In this document: piece by piece, positions 25,801-38,159 of the stretch
Layout: each line of letters begins with the position of its first letter
Position numbering within the stretch: the stretch's first letter is position 1
NCBI GenBank assembly: GCA_030159075.1
Contig: BROG01000027.1
Coordinates: 248,001 to 312,000, forward strand
Direction: 5' to 3'
Length of the DNA: 64,000 bases
Source of the DNA: Atrina japonica
Taxonomy: Eukaryota > Mollusca > Bivalvia > Pterioida > Pinnidae
Translations under genes and position numbers: made by a program
The notes under the pieces: generated by a model
The model's database searches: none
What the model was told of the DNA's origin: nothing
Seen by the model: the letters and a program-made list of their open reading frames with translations, nothing else

Positions 25801-27739
25801 TATTGGAAACCTATTTCAGTATCTGTACATGTACATGTATGTAGGATTTGTCTGGCTCTGTATGGGATATATTCTTATAGGGAGTTCCCTAGACTTATTT
25901 TCAGTCCGGTTATAGGACACATTCCCAAGGCAAAAATGGCTTATATTTTCCCAAAAATATGCAAAAATTCAAAATTTGGAATTTCAAATTAAGAAAATAA
26001 AGTATTTTTGAACAAATGTTTCAAATTAGGTTTTTCTTTTTTAGATACATATTTTCTCAATTTCCTGGACCCTGGACCCAGAATTTTAGAGGTAGGAAAA
26101 ACTAGCTCTTTTGTCTTTGTATGAGATGTGTCCTTGCATGAGATGTGTATTTGTATGAATTTGTATTTGTATGGATGTCTTTGTATGGGATGTGTATTTG
26201 TATGGGATGTCTTTATATGGATGTGTCTTTATATGGATGTGTATTTGTATGGATGAGTCTTTGTATGGACATGTGTCATTGTATGGGATGGATCATTATA
26301 TGGTATGCATCTTTGTATGGGTGTGTCCTTGTATAAGATGTTTCTCTGTATGGAATATGTCTTTGTATGGGATGTCTTTGTAGTATGGAATGTGTATTTG
26401 TATGGGATATGTAATTGTATGAAATGTATCATTGTATGGAGTATGTCTGTGTATGGGATGTGTCTTTGTATGTGATGTATCTTTGTATGGGAAGTGTCTA
26501 TGGAATGTATCTATGGTGCATGTCTTTGTATGGCATATGTCTTTGTATGGGATGTCTTTGTATGTATTTGTATTAGATTCATCTTTGTATGGGATGTGTA
26601 CATGTATGGGATAAGTCTGTATGGTGACAGGTATTAACCTCCGTGTAAAGGGTCTGTATTGGTATTAATTTCTTTATGGAAGTGTCTGTTTGTGAACTAT
26701 GTCTATAAAGTATGTTTCTCTACAAATTGTAATGAAATGAAACAAACCCAATAATATATCACTGATACAAAGTACTACTAACTAAACTACAAAATAGATA
26801 AACAGATATCTACATGTAGATTAACAAAAACACAAACTCATAAAAACAAACATTAAGTCAATAAACAAGCACAAACATGAAGGTTAACTTGGGAGTGTCT
26901 GGGCTAAAGTCTTAAAATCAACAAAAAATTACATTTAATGGTGATATACACTTAAATATGATTTTAGAAAACATTAATTTTTGAAATATTTGGACATAGT
27001 AGTAGATAGGCCAAACTTTCTGTCCTGATTTTAAGCAATTTTTTGTTGTTGTAAAATCAGGCCAGATTTTACCACTAAAAAATCACTAAAATCCAGCCTA
27101 AGGCTAAGCAGTAGATAGCCTATACTAATAATACTGTATACACAATAAAAAAGGATGTGTCTTAGCACCTAATTTACATTTTAATATATCGATATACATC
27201 AAACATCATACATGTACATCAGAAAATATTATAAATGTGTTTAGTTCGTTACACATTGACTTCTTCAGTACATACGTATATTTTCTCATACCACTCACTG
27301 TACTACAGTAGGCTAGGCTACAGTAATGTACACGTCAACATTGCTCTTACTTCAAAGAACGCATATCTTCGAGACACCGTTTTTCGCGCACTTGGGAGTT
27401 CTTGCACAATAGGTTTAAATGTAAACAAAACACATCAAAACTTACAATTATCAGCATACTTTTATATAGTATTGATTGTTAAATTTGGTTAGTTTAAAAA
27501 ATCATCTAGAAATAGTAAAAATACCGAAGAATATCGGGAAAAGGATACCGGAATGCGCGATTATTGATGTGCGTGTAAATACGATCATGACAAGGATATC
27601 GAATATATAAAACACACATGAAAATTACATATGCACTTATATCAAGACATATAAATATGTTTGCGTTTATATATAATAACAAAAAAAAAAAAAAACAACA
27701 ACAAAAACAAACGGCCCTTACCTTCAGTTGTGATGACAT
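19754..27739 (-). CDS. ATOX1: ATOX1-type copper chaperone, complete 3-exon gene
   Basis: Small cytosolic copper chaperone that delivers Cu(I) to P-type ATPases. Minus-strand exons: 27739-27722, 22509-22434, 19878-19754; introns are GT-AG in phases 0 and 1. The product is 72 residues (human ATOX1 has 68) and is a single HMA domain. Visible features: MTCGGC at 14-19 with the two copper-binding cysteines C16 and C19; alternating beta strand TVTVTSELD in the middle; KTGKKIEYL near the C-terminus, equivalent to the human KTGKTVSYL block whose lysine lies close to the metal site. It ends in TAA at 19756-19754. The first exon codes only MSSQLK; that start is supported by phase and by the usual N-terminal length of the family. 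It is divergent from the acid ceramidase gene, 386 bp away. Confidence 0.93.
20070..20195. repeat. Short tandem repeat in ATOX1 intron 2
   Basis: Irregular units of about 25 bases with CTGGTTTTACCAGTAGGTGG and CCTGGTTCACCAGTAGG. Confidence 0.75.
21271..21364 (+). CDS. Candidate first coding exon inside ATOX1 intron 2
   Basis: A comparatively GC-rich island with ATG at 21271 reading MYPFETKNTMTGTWEKVPHF then DMNIEATESSQ, up to a donor CG|GTTAGT at 21365. TCATATCATTATTCAG upstream resembles an acceptor. The GTW..V...FD pattern recalls the N-terminus of fatty-acid-binding proteins, but no second exon of that family was found, so function is not assigned. It lies antisense to ATOX1. Confidence 0.25.
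22434..22509 (-). CDS. ATOX1: ATOX1 exon 2 (copper-binding motif)
   Basis: Residues 7-31 plus one base: TYKFHMEMTCGGCANAAKNV then LMKKG. Acceptor CTTGTAG and donor GTAAGT on the minus strand. Contains both copper-binding cysteines. Confidence 0.93.
24515..24670. repeat. Two-copy tandem repeat in ATOX1 intron 1
   Basis: AGCACAGATTACCTGCCCC and GGCAGGGATTACCTGACCC, each followed by GTGTTATTATGTGAAGAACA-like or related sequence, about 75 bases apart. Confidence 0.5.
26110..26640. repeat. TGTATGGGATGTGTCTT low-order tandem array
   Basis: Dozens of degenerate units of 11-24 bases (TTTGTATGGGATGTGTCT) in ATOX1 intron 1. Related words start at about 25700. Open frames in several phases are by-products. 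Confidence 0.85.
27722..27739 (-). CDS. ATOX1: ATOX1 exon 1 (MSSQLK)
   Basis: Six codons from the ATG at 27739 to a strong donor GTAAGG (minus strand, beginning at 27721). Phase 0. Very short, so it rests on the splice signal, frame agreement with exon 2 and expected protein length. Confidence 0.75.
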
Positions 27740-28125
27740 GCTGACAGATATATGACGAGGGAGTAAATAAAGAACGAAGCCAAAATCTCGGTGAACTGGT
27801 TCACTGACAATAATAGAAAGTTGTACCAGTAAACCAGTTCATGGAAATAAACAATTAGAATTTTCGACAAGAAAAGAAATAATAAGATTCAGAAAAATAA
27901 AAGAAAATTACACATGCACTATATATAATTATGTGTCAAAATAATACAGATATGTTGAAAACAGTTTACGACCAACAGTTTTGTTCAAATCGGGATCGGT
28001 CAACGGGTTATGGTAGCAAATCATCAGTAGATACTATCACATGATCTAAAACAAACACAGCAGCGCATTTCATAAGTAAAGTTTGGACCAAACCAGTTTA
28101 GTTTGTATAAACTGCACTAGCAGGA
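27740..28125. promoter_or_regulatory. Probable bidirectional promoter between ATOX1 and acid ceramidase
   Basis: The 386 bases between two divergent start codons. Seen in it: an inverted pair TGAACTGGTT (27792-27801) and AACCAGTTCA (27832-27841), a third related copy AACCAGTTTA (28091-28100), and an E-box TCACATGA at 28037-28044, about 80 bases before the acid ceramidase ATG. No convincing TATA box at a useful distance from either gene. Promoter function is inferred from the arrangement. Confidence 0.6.
28037..28044. promoter_or_regulatory. E-box / M-box-like site TCACATGA
   Basis: Matches the M-box form of the MITF/TFE family site. Lysosomal genes of vertebrates are commonly controlled by this family, and the neighbouring gene encodes a lysosomal enzyme. 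A single 8-mer can occur by chance. Confidence 0.3.
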
Positions 28126-28185
28126 ATGTTGCGGTTTATGTTATTGTCATTATTATTGGCTTTGAGCTCAGCACAGGTTCCTCCT
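28126..28185 (+). CDS. ASAH1: Acid ceramidase exon 1 (start codon, signal peptide)
   Basis: Residues 1-20. The ATG at 28126 opens a hydrophobic leader ([17 protein letters not shown]) typical of a secretory signal peptide, followed at once by a strong donor GTAAGT at 28186. Phase 0 exit. The transcription start is not determined. Confidence 0.85.
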
Positions 28186-29204
28186 GTAAGTATTCACTCA
28201 GTGAATGTATGTCAACAAGTTGAAAGTGAAAGTAAAGTTAATGCAGTGCCTCAGTACATGTAATTTACGTCTATTACAAATACTAGATGTTTTTAAATGT
28301 ATACGAGTTGTTAATGAAGAAGATACTGTATTTGAAGTAACTAGACTGATATGAGTGTCATTTATGAGTTATAATTTATAAATCTTTTTAAAATATTTTA
28401 TCATCAGAGACATATATGTCTCTGTTATTACTCATAAATCTGCTCTACAAATTTTACTGCCTAACTGGGGTACTGGGCATATTTCAAAGGTGTTGGAACC
28501 ATGATAATTGTGTTACTAAGTTAGTAATAATTTTCATCACCAAAGTGAGCTTATTAGTTGAAATTAAATTAAAATTTATCATTGACTTCATTCTTGTTTT
28601 GAAGCTATTCTATTTGCAAATATGAAAAGAGACATTACAATTATCTAAAGTTCTATCATTTTTCTTTGAGGTTTCACAAAACATACAAATTTTTGGTTTT
28701 GTTTTTACCTAAATCATGTGACAAACATATCTTTAATTCTGATGCATACTCTGAGTCTTTCGTGTGCCAAATAAATGTACATGTACGTTTATTTTTTTTC
28801 TGCAAAAAAATCCATCCTGTACGATGTTTATTTAGGTCTGTATAATAAGTAAAATCAGTACTGCTAAACTGTAGGCCTATGGCCTTTTCAATTTAACATA
28901 AAAAGAGACTGTGAGATAAGAAACTTCTTTAAGACAGGAAGGAAGATGCATGGCTAAATAGAGAAGCATATTTGATCAGAAATGTATTAATTATTAATTA
29001 TTTAATTATTTCTTATCTATCTAGTAGGAAAGAGTGGCTCTGTTTTAAGATTAATACATTTATCCCCAGTTCTCTCCCTTTTTCTTTCTATTTTTTGATT
29101 TCCCTTACTTTGAGTGGCTTTTGTGAGAATAGGGGATGATTTTGACGTATACTCTAAAACCTCCCCTTGATAATTTATTTTTTCAACCTGGCCTTTGGTT
29201 ATTT

Positions 29205-29266
<62 letters not shown>

Positions 29267-32200
29267 AACAAATGTGACTGTCTGTGCATTTTAATCAAAC
29301 TGAGTCTTTTATTTCTCAAGATAAAACAAGTTGTGTTTGTTGCTTAGTTTGTAAAACTAACCATCCAACTAGTAAGAACTGAAGGTTGATCTAGATTGTC
29401 ACTTTGAATCCCAAATCACTAGTTGTCTGTAATTTGCTTGGCTCAAGTTGAATCCTAATAACTTACATTGTACGAGTACAATGTATTGACAATCACTGAA
29501 TCAGCAAGTTTCCATCCTGTACTTTAATTAGATTTTACATCATTTTGCAGTCTGTACTTTTATTCTGTCCTGTACATTTATTAATTAATTCAGAACTTTC
29601 CACCCTGTACTTTTATTAATTTTTTTCAGAATTTTCCACCCTGTACTTTTATTAATTTTTTTCAGAATTTTCCACCCTGTACTTTTATTATTTTTTTTCA
29701 GAATTTTCCACCCTGTACTTTTATTCTGCCCTATTCTTTTATTTTATACGAGAGTATGTTACTGTTTAGCGTTTACATTAACAACTAAATTGTCGTCTGT
29801 TAAGCCTCTTTCATACATTCATCGATGAGATGCTGGATCAACATGGATCAATCTGTGATAGTCCATGATAAACCACCATCACCATGTACAGACCGTGTAT
29901 GCATCTGGCAACATCCAGGACCATCCAGCTCGGTCAAACTGATCCGGGAGAAAAATAAAACATGCTTAATTCTTTTGCCAATGAAATGAAAATCATCGTA
30001 TTGATCCGTGTACATCTGTATTACAACCTATAAGTCCATATATGTACTGAAGTATCCATGTAATGTTCAGTCGTCCGTGTAATGGTAGGGGTCATCCATG
30101 TACGATTTGTTTCTATGGAAGAACATAGATGTCTATGGATTATACATGGATTGTACCCAAAAGCTACATGGATAGTCATGGTGTGAACACAGACACCGCT
30201 GTTAGCAACATGGCTTGTTCCTGGGGCTGCTGGAAGGATGAACGTCTCTGAAAGCAGCCATTCTGTCTTCACCCTCGTTACATGAGAATACTTTCTGACA
30301 GTTTAACTATTAGTTTTTTTCATATTGACCATAGAGTGGTTGTCTGAGGTTTAACCCACATTCGCCTCTTTACTGTGGTTATCCTCTGATTCTTCTGTTG
30401 TTCTTCTTCACTCTGTAAATTAACAGCTTTTGCATCCATTAAATTCAACTCCATGTCAAACAGAAGCAAGTGATCCAGATCCATATTTCTGGGACCCTTT
30501 CATATGATTGCATACAGGGGTGAAAGACTGTGATAATCCATAAGCGTCCATGTAAACACTGGGTATCTCCATGAAACAAACATGTAAAGACCAGCATAAA
30601 CTGTAATCTTCTGTGCACTCTGTGATCACTCCGACACTGTCTGGTGGTTTCTCAGAGGACGTCAGGGTAGCTACAGTGATTATCCATAGAGAGGCCAGTG
30701 TTATCCATGTCAGCATTATGTTACAACCTCGTTGACACCAGCATCACAACATCACAGAACCCTGGGATGCCAGATGATAAAAATGTTTAATCTGTGTTGA
30801 TCCGGCATCTCATCCATGAATGTGTGAAAGGGGCTTTAGACATTTTGAAGAAATGCAAATTTATCATCATTGTTTTGCAGAGTTATTTAATTTATACAAG
30901 AAACAGAGATATGTCATTATGACAGGGCTAAATTTTGCACCTAAAATGGGTCCTTGAGTATAAAAATTGTGACATAAAAATTTACCAAACGAAACCGAGT
31001 CGACCTTGCTCAGTCTGTAGCATGCTCAACTGTTGATCAAGAGGTCATGAGTTTGAGTCCAGCAGGCAGCAGGTTGGTTTCCAGTCTTTTCGATGAGACA
31101 GTAAAAACCGAGGTGGCACGTCACAATAGGCCTCAGCACGTTAAAGAACCCTAACTGCTCAATGGCTGTAAGTGCCGAGCATAGGCCAAAATTTGAAGCC
31201 TTTCACTGGCAACATGTAACATCTCCATTTGAGTGAAAGATTCTTAAGTGGGACATTAATAAAAAATAAACAAACAAACCAAAGAAAACCCTTTTGTCAA
31301 CTCATCTACTTATAATTTACATATTGTATTATTCAAGCGCATCTATTCGATAACACATTTACAATTAATAGGCAAGTGAGGAATTTTCTGCATATTATTA
31401 CTCCCAGAGGTGCAGCTGGACTCTCAAATAAACCAAGACTCCTTCAAATTGGATGGATTGTGTGTCACACTTGATAGTCTTGGTTTTCTTGAGAGTCCCT
31501 GCAAGTGTACATGTCTATTATAAAGCTGGATTGCTTCACATCATATACTTGACTTCAGACAGGATGGATCATGTCAGGTACAAAATATTATTTATTGTAT
31601 ATTTCGATCTTTGAAATGTATGATGTCTTTTTCATCATTGTCAGTGCATTCACATTAGTTAAATATATTTAAAGGTTTATAACACCACTTTGACCCACTT
31701 TTTTTATTTTACAAACATGACGCTTATGCATTTGTACAAATGTAGGCCAACTTGTATGCAACTATTAAAAACCAGATTGTGATTAGAATAAATTTATATG
31801 ATAAAGAGAACAATTTATATACAGTACATAATCAAAACACACCCAGGTTTGAGGCTAAAAAAGGTCTTCAAATGTAGCCATTAGAATTAATTGATTGCCT
31901 TTATTTTTAGCATCTGATATTTTGAAAATTGCTCCCATTTTTGGCTGAATTGTGAAGCAAAATCCATTCTACCTTGAAATAGGTGATGTCCGTCTGTCTG
32001 TCTGACCCTTTGCATGAACAATTTGGTTTAGCTCTTGGGTTTTGCTTGACTGGGAAAATTCCAATGGTGATACCTCTTTCAGACTTCATATGTATAGTAG
32101 GTAAACCTTGATGAGAGCTATCCATTGCAATCTTTGGTCTTAACCCTTACCTTGAACATTTCCAGTTTCAACGTCAAATGTTTATTGGAGTTTAGTTCAT

Positions 32201-35200
32201 TTACAGAAAAACTGTAGGAATTAAGTATTTCCAACCTTACATGTCACGGATTAATATCATCAGCATGTGGGTCTGGTAAAAGGACCTATTCCCAATGCAA
32301 AATCAGCTATATTTTTCCCAATTTTGAGAAAAAATTTCCTAATTATGTTCAACATTTACCTAACTTTTGAAATATAGACAACAAACTGCTGAATTAATAA
32401 TAATGTCTTCCAGTGAAAGCCATGTTGTTAGTTTAATAAAGAGATAAATGAATCACATGATTTGTATTTATATTTTCAATTTTATCAGGAAAATTACCAT
32501 AATCAAATATATTTTTTTTACTGAATTGCGACATAAAATTCCCAATTGAAAGGTTACAGGACCCTTTCTAAAAAATAAGTCTATTAGCCCCTGCATGTAT
32601 GTGAAGATTAACCTTGGTGAACACCATTGTTTTTTGTCTTTCTCCTTCAACATTTCCCATCTCAAGGTCAAATATATAGATTCATCTTTAGTTCAAATTC
32701 CTCAAGTTTACAGCAACAGTATAGGAGTTACACCTTTAAAATTTGGCATATTATGGACTTTGATGAATACTATCTTTGCAAACTTCTTTTGTGGCCTTGA
32801 CAATTTCAAGTTTCAAGGTCAAATGTACATGTATATCCCAATTTATGTCAATTACAGCAAGACCCTACATGTACAAGAAAGACCTTTCAAACTTTGCACC
32901 TACTTGTAAATGAACCTTGTTGAGACATTATATCCTTTGTCAAATTTGAGTGACACCTTGACCTTGAACATTCCAGGTTTCAAGTTCAAATGTCTGTATG
33001 TATGTCTGTTGTCAGTGTTAATCTAGACTATAACTTTTGAACCATTAGAAATATAGACTTCATGCTTTGTATCATTAAGCCATAAATGAAGTACTTTCAG
33101 ATGACACCAAGATGAATGACCTTGTGACGTTTTAACTTTTTTGAACTCTCTTGCTGCCAAGGGTATATTGTTTCACAAAGAAATATAATTTACAAATTTA
33201 CAATTTTTGTCTGTGTTTTGCAATCTGCAATGCCACCATTGGGGTTGTTTTTTCAGATAAAGGGTTTAGACAAGCTGTGATAATTAAACTAAAGGTCTTA
33301 CTGATTATACATACAACATGTAACACCTCTTTCTCCAAGAATTTTTTCTTCAATCTGGAACTTTCATGCAGTACAAATCTATAATAACTAAAATCAGAAG
33401 TCTAATTCTAAAAACTAAATGACAAACCCACAACAGATTGGAATAACTAAAAAGTAAATGACAAACCCACAACAGATTGGAATAACTAAAGTAAATGACA
33501 AACCCACAACAGATTGGAATAACGAAACAAATAAATGACAAACCCACAACAGATTGGAATAACGAAAAAAATAAATGACAAACCCAGAACAGATTGGAAT
33601 AACAAAAAACTAAATGACAAACCCACAACAGATTGGAATAACTAAAAAATAAATGACAAACCCACAACAGATTGGAATAACTAAAAAATAAATGACAAAC
33701 CTACAGCAGATTGGAATAACTAAAAACTAAATGACAAACCCACAACAGATTGGAATAACAAAAAAATAAATGACAAACCCACAACAGATTGGAATAACTA
33801 AAAAATAAATGACAAACCTACAGCAGATTGGAATAACTAAAAACTAAATGACAAACCCACAACAGATTGGAATAACTAAAAACTGAATAACTAAACACTA
33901 AATGACAAACCCACAACAGATTGGAATAACAAAAAAATAAATGACAAACCCACAACAGATTGGAATAACTAAAAAATAAATGACAAACCTACAGCAGATT
34001 GGAATAACTAAAAACTAAATGACAAACCCACAACAGATTGGAATAGCTAAAAGCAAAATGACAATGGAATAACTACATGTAAAAACAAAATGACAAATCC
34101 ACAACAGATTGGAGTAGCTAAAAAATAAATGACAAACCCACAACAGATTGGAATAACTAAAAAATAAATGACAAACCCACAACAGATTGGAATAACTAAA
34201 GTAAATGACAAACCCACAACAAATTGGAATAACTAAAAACTAAATGACAAACCCACAACAGATTGGAATAACTAAAAAACAAAATGACAAATCCACAACA
34301 GATTGGAGTAGCTAAAAACTAAATGACAAACCCACAACAGATTGGAATAACTAAAAAATAAATGACAAACCTACAGCAGATTGGAATAACTAAACACTAA
34401 ATGACAAACCCATAACAGATTGGAATAACTAAAAAATAAATGACAAACCCACAACAGATTGGAATAACTAAAAACTGAATAACTAAACACTAAATGACAA
34501 ACCCATAACAGATTGGAATAACTAAAAAATAAATGACAAACCCACAACAGATTGGAATAACTAAAAACTAAATGACAAACCCACAACAGATTGGAATAAC
34601 TAAAAAATAAATGACAAACCTACAGCAGATTGGAATAACTAAAAACTAAATGACAAACCCACAACAGATTGGAATAACAAAAAAATAAATGACAAACCTA
34701 CAGCAGATTGGAATAACTAAAAAATAAATGACAAACCTACAACAGATTGGAATAACTAAAAAATAAATGATAAACCCACAACAGATTGGAATAACTGAAA
34801 AAAAAATGACAAACCCACAACAGATTGGAATAACTAAAAACAAAATGACAAACCCACAACAGATTGAAATAACTAAAACTGGTAAAACAAATCAGTGAAT
34901 CAAAACTTGTACATGTAATTCACTTCTGATTATAAAAGACTGATACTTGGTCATACTTGCTTTGTTTCTAGTTACATGTATTACCAGACTTGTAAACCCT
35001 GGAAATTTTTAATGGGGGAGATATGCAGTTTTTCTTGAATGCATACTTTGAAAGTATGTATTGCTGCCTCATGGAGCTCCATATAATCATCTGGCCTTTC
35101 ATTTTATTCTTTGTTTTCCAATTTTTTCTTATTTTCTTTTTCAGTTTGATGAGACTTGTGTGTCCAATGCCTATCCTCCAAACAAAACGTAAGTATAAAA

Positions 35201-35746
35201 CTTGTACAGTAGAACCTGTTTGGACAGACCACATGTCCTCTGAAAACACATTCTAAAAGACTAATTGTATAAAACCTCTTTTGAGAGACCACTCTTATAA
35301 AAGACCACCCCTCTGAGAACAGATATTCTAACTAATCTATTTGATAAAACCTCTTAAGTCTTGAGAGACCACTCTTACAAAAGACCACCTGTCCTGTGAA
35401 ACCATATTCTAAATGATTCATTTTATAAAACCTCTTTTGAGAGACGATTTCTATAAAAGATCACCTGTCCTCTAAGAACACATTCAAAATGATCAATTGT
35501 ATAAAACCTCTTGAGAGGCCACTCTTATAAAAGACCATTTGTCTCCTGAGAACACATATATATATATATTCTAAATGATCAATTGTATAAAACCTCTTGA
35601 GAGGCCACTCTTATAAAAGACCACCTGCCCTCTGAGAATAGATATATACATATATATATATTCTAAATGATCAATTGTATAAAACCTCTTTTGAGAGGCC
35701 ACTCTTATAAAAGACCATTTGTCTCCTGAGAACACACACACACACG

Positions 35747-35837
<91 letters not shown>

Positions 35838-38104
35838 TAAATGATCAATTGTATAAAACCTCTTGAGAGACCACTCTTATAAAATACCACCTGCCCTCTG
35901 AGAATAGATAAATATATATTCTAAATGATCAATTGTATAAAACCTCTTGAGAGGCCACTCTTATAAAAGACCATTTGTCTCCTGAGAACACATATATATA
36001 TATTCTAAATGATCAATTGTATAAAACCTCTTGAGAGGCCACCCTTATAAAAGACCACCTGTCTCCTGAGAACACATATATATTCTGAATGATCAGTCGT
36101 ATAAAACCCCTTTTGAGAGACCTCCCCATCTGACTCTGGTCTTTCAAGACAGGTTCTACTGTACATGTATCATTAGAACACATGTACCCTGTCAGACAGA
36201 TGTGATCACTGTTTTACTGCTTCTGACTCACACAAAGATTTAAACTTGTGCACTTTGTATTGTATCATGTGCATTTACAAGGAAATGGCGCCATGAATAT
36301 TTATTCTTTGTCAACCAGATGGTGAAAAGATCATATAATTTGTAATGACAATAAAATCTGGCAAGTATTCAAGTTACAATAGAATACAGGCATGTCTCCT
36401 ATATGTCTGTACTGCTCAGTTTCCCATTATATAGAAAGATAATGATATTCAATTTTTATGCCTTTACATCATTTTTACAGTCTTGTCCAGGGATTTCAAT
36501 AAGTTTTTAAGTAGGAGGTAAATCTGTAAAAGTAGGCGGAAGATAATAATTGAGTCAAGGGTTTTTCCTATCAGTATATGTCGGACCTAGAGCAGTGTGT
36601 AAAAACGAAGCTGGATCAGGTTCATTACCAGTATTCCAGAAACACAAGTCTTTGTTTTCTCACGAAAAAGTAGATGGTGAAAATGAGAAAGTAGGCAAGT
36701 AATTTTACTGGCTACTGGCTATTTTTGAAATCCCTGCTCATCTTGGGCACAATGGAATGAAACAGCCAGGTTCAAATTAGAAAGTATATACTATAATATT
36801 GGAAATAAACAATGTCATTGGAAATGAGGCTACATCTAATGTGCGCCATGTGTCCGTCCGTCATTAATTTGCTTTGTCTGGTCTATATATTCTTCATTTC
36901 TTAACTAGGTTCATCATAATAATTGTTCTTCTACCACCAAGATGTTTTGAGTTATTCCCCTTGATTTTATTTGTTTAGGTCATACATGTATCTAAGTCAG
37001 TTTTTCACCAAGGGTTCCCATTCTTGGTGCTGGTTTAAGTGTCCTATGATAGATGGAGTATTGTATATATATAAATTGCACTCCTATTGTCCTTATTTTT
37101 AGAATTATTCCCCTTTGTTGATTTTACTTTTCAGGACCATATTTAAAATATTGCTTCAACTAATCTCTCCATATTTGGTGCAGGTATAAATTTTGAGAAG
37201 ATGAACATCTTTTTTTAGAGTTAACTGTATTTCACATTGTTTATTTTATTTTCTTGGCCATATCTTTATTTTATTTTTCTTGGCCATACCTAAGCTCACC
37301 ATATTTTTTTCAGACATACATATATATCTTAGGTAAATGGGTGTTATGTCAATTTGTATACCTTGTTATTATCTGAATCAGTGCACTATTGTTGTGCTAT
37401 AGAAGAACGGTAGAATATATAAAAAAAATTCAAATTGTGTAGAAAAGAAGTTCATGTCCCATCTTTTTGACAGATGCATACAAATACTATTATCACATAT
37501 ACATATGTTTTGTTATGGATGCAGAAATGTGACCTTTTATTGTAAACACCATTTCTCCAACTTTATAAATCATTTAAACATGTATCCTGTAATGTCAGAC
37601 ATATTGTGCAGTACCGATTTTCATATATACATATATCCTCCAGTGGTGTGTAAGATTTAAGGCCATTATATGTACATGTACATAATTTTGTCTGTGTACT
37701 CTATATATTCTATATACTTGTAGATATATGTCTGTATAGTCACTTTACAGTCAAGTTGTATGGTAAAGTTAATCATAATTTTACTGTAACATTAGGTATA
37801 CATTGGGTACATGTGTACTGGACAATAATTGTTTAACACTCATAATACACTAATATCACTATTTGTTTATTTCCTGCATTGTTAGAAATGATATAAACAT
37901 TTATATTTGTATAGATGTAAAGTTGTTGATAAACGGATTAATTTGAGCCATTGTTTTTCTCATGTGATGATGTACCATAACAAGAGATACCATGATAATG
38001 TTATTTGTTTGTAAATAATTGGTGGGCTTTGATTAGGTAAATAATCTAATGTGTATTGAATCTAGACATCTATTGTATAACATATGGCTTATATATATGG
38101 CTTC

Positions 38105-38159
<55 letters not shown>

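Noticed and set aside
26145..26614. Repeat protein rich in LYGMSLYG
   Set aside because: Product of the TGTATGGGATGTGTCTT low-order array in ATOX1 intron 1; equally open in other frames.
30021..30716. Minus-strand frames of 83 and 86 codons
   Set aside because: They lie wholly inside the inverted-repeat element 29799-30839 and show no transposase or other family motif.
30985..31060. Functional tRNA gene
   Set aside because: Box A and B are present, but the fold is incomplete and the sequence continues into a SINE body shared with another locus.
33350..34843. Minus-strand hydrophobic repeat protein (CCGFVIYF...)
   Set aside because: Translation of the 39-bp intronic minisatellite; hydrophobicity follows from base composition.
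33415..34885. CRISPR-like regular repeats
   Set aside because: Units are directly adjacent with no unique spacers, and the DNA is a eukaryotic intron; the same holds for the other arrays.
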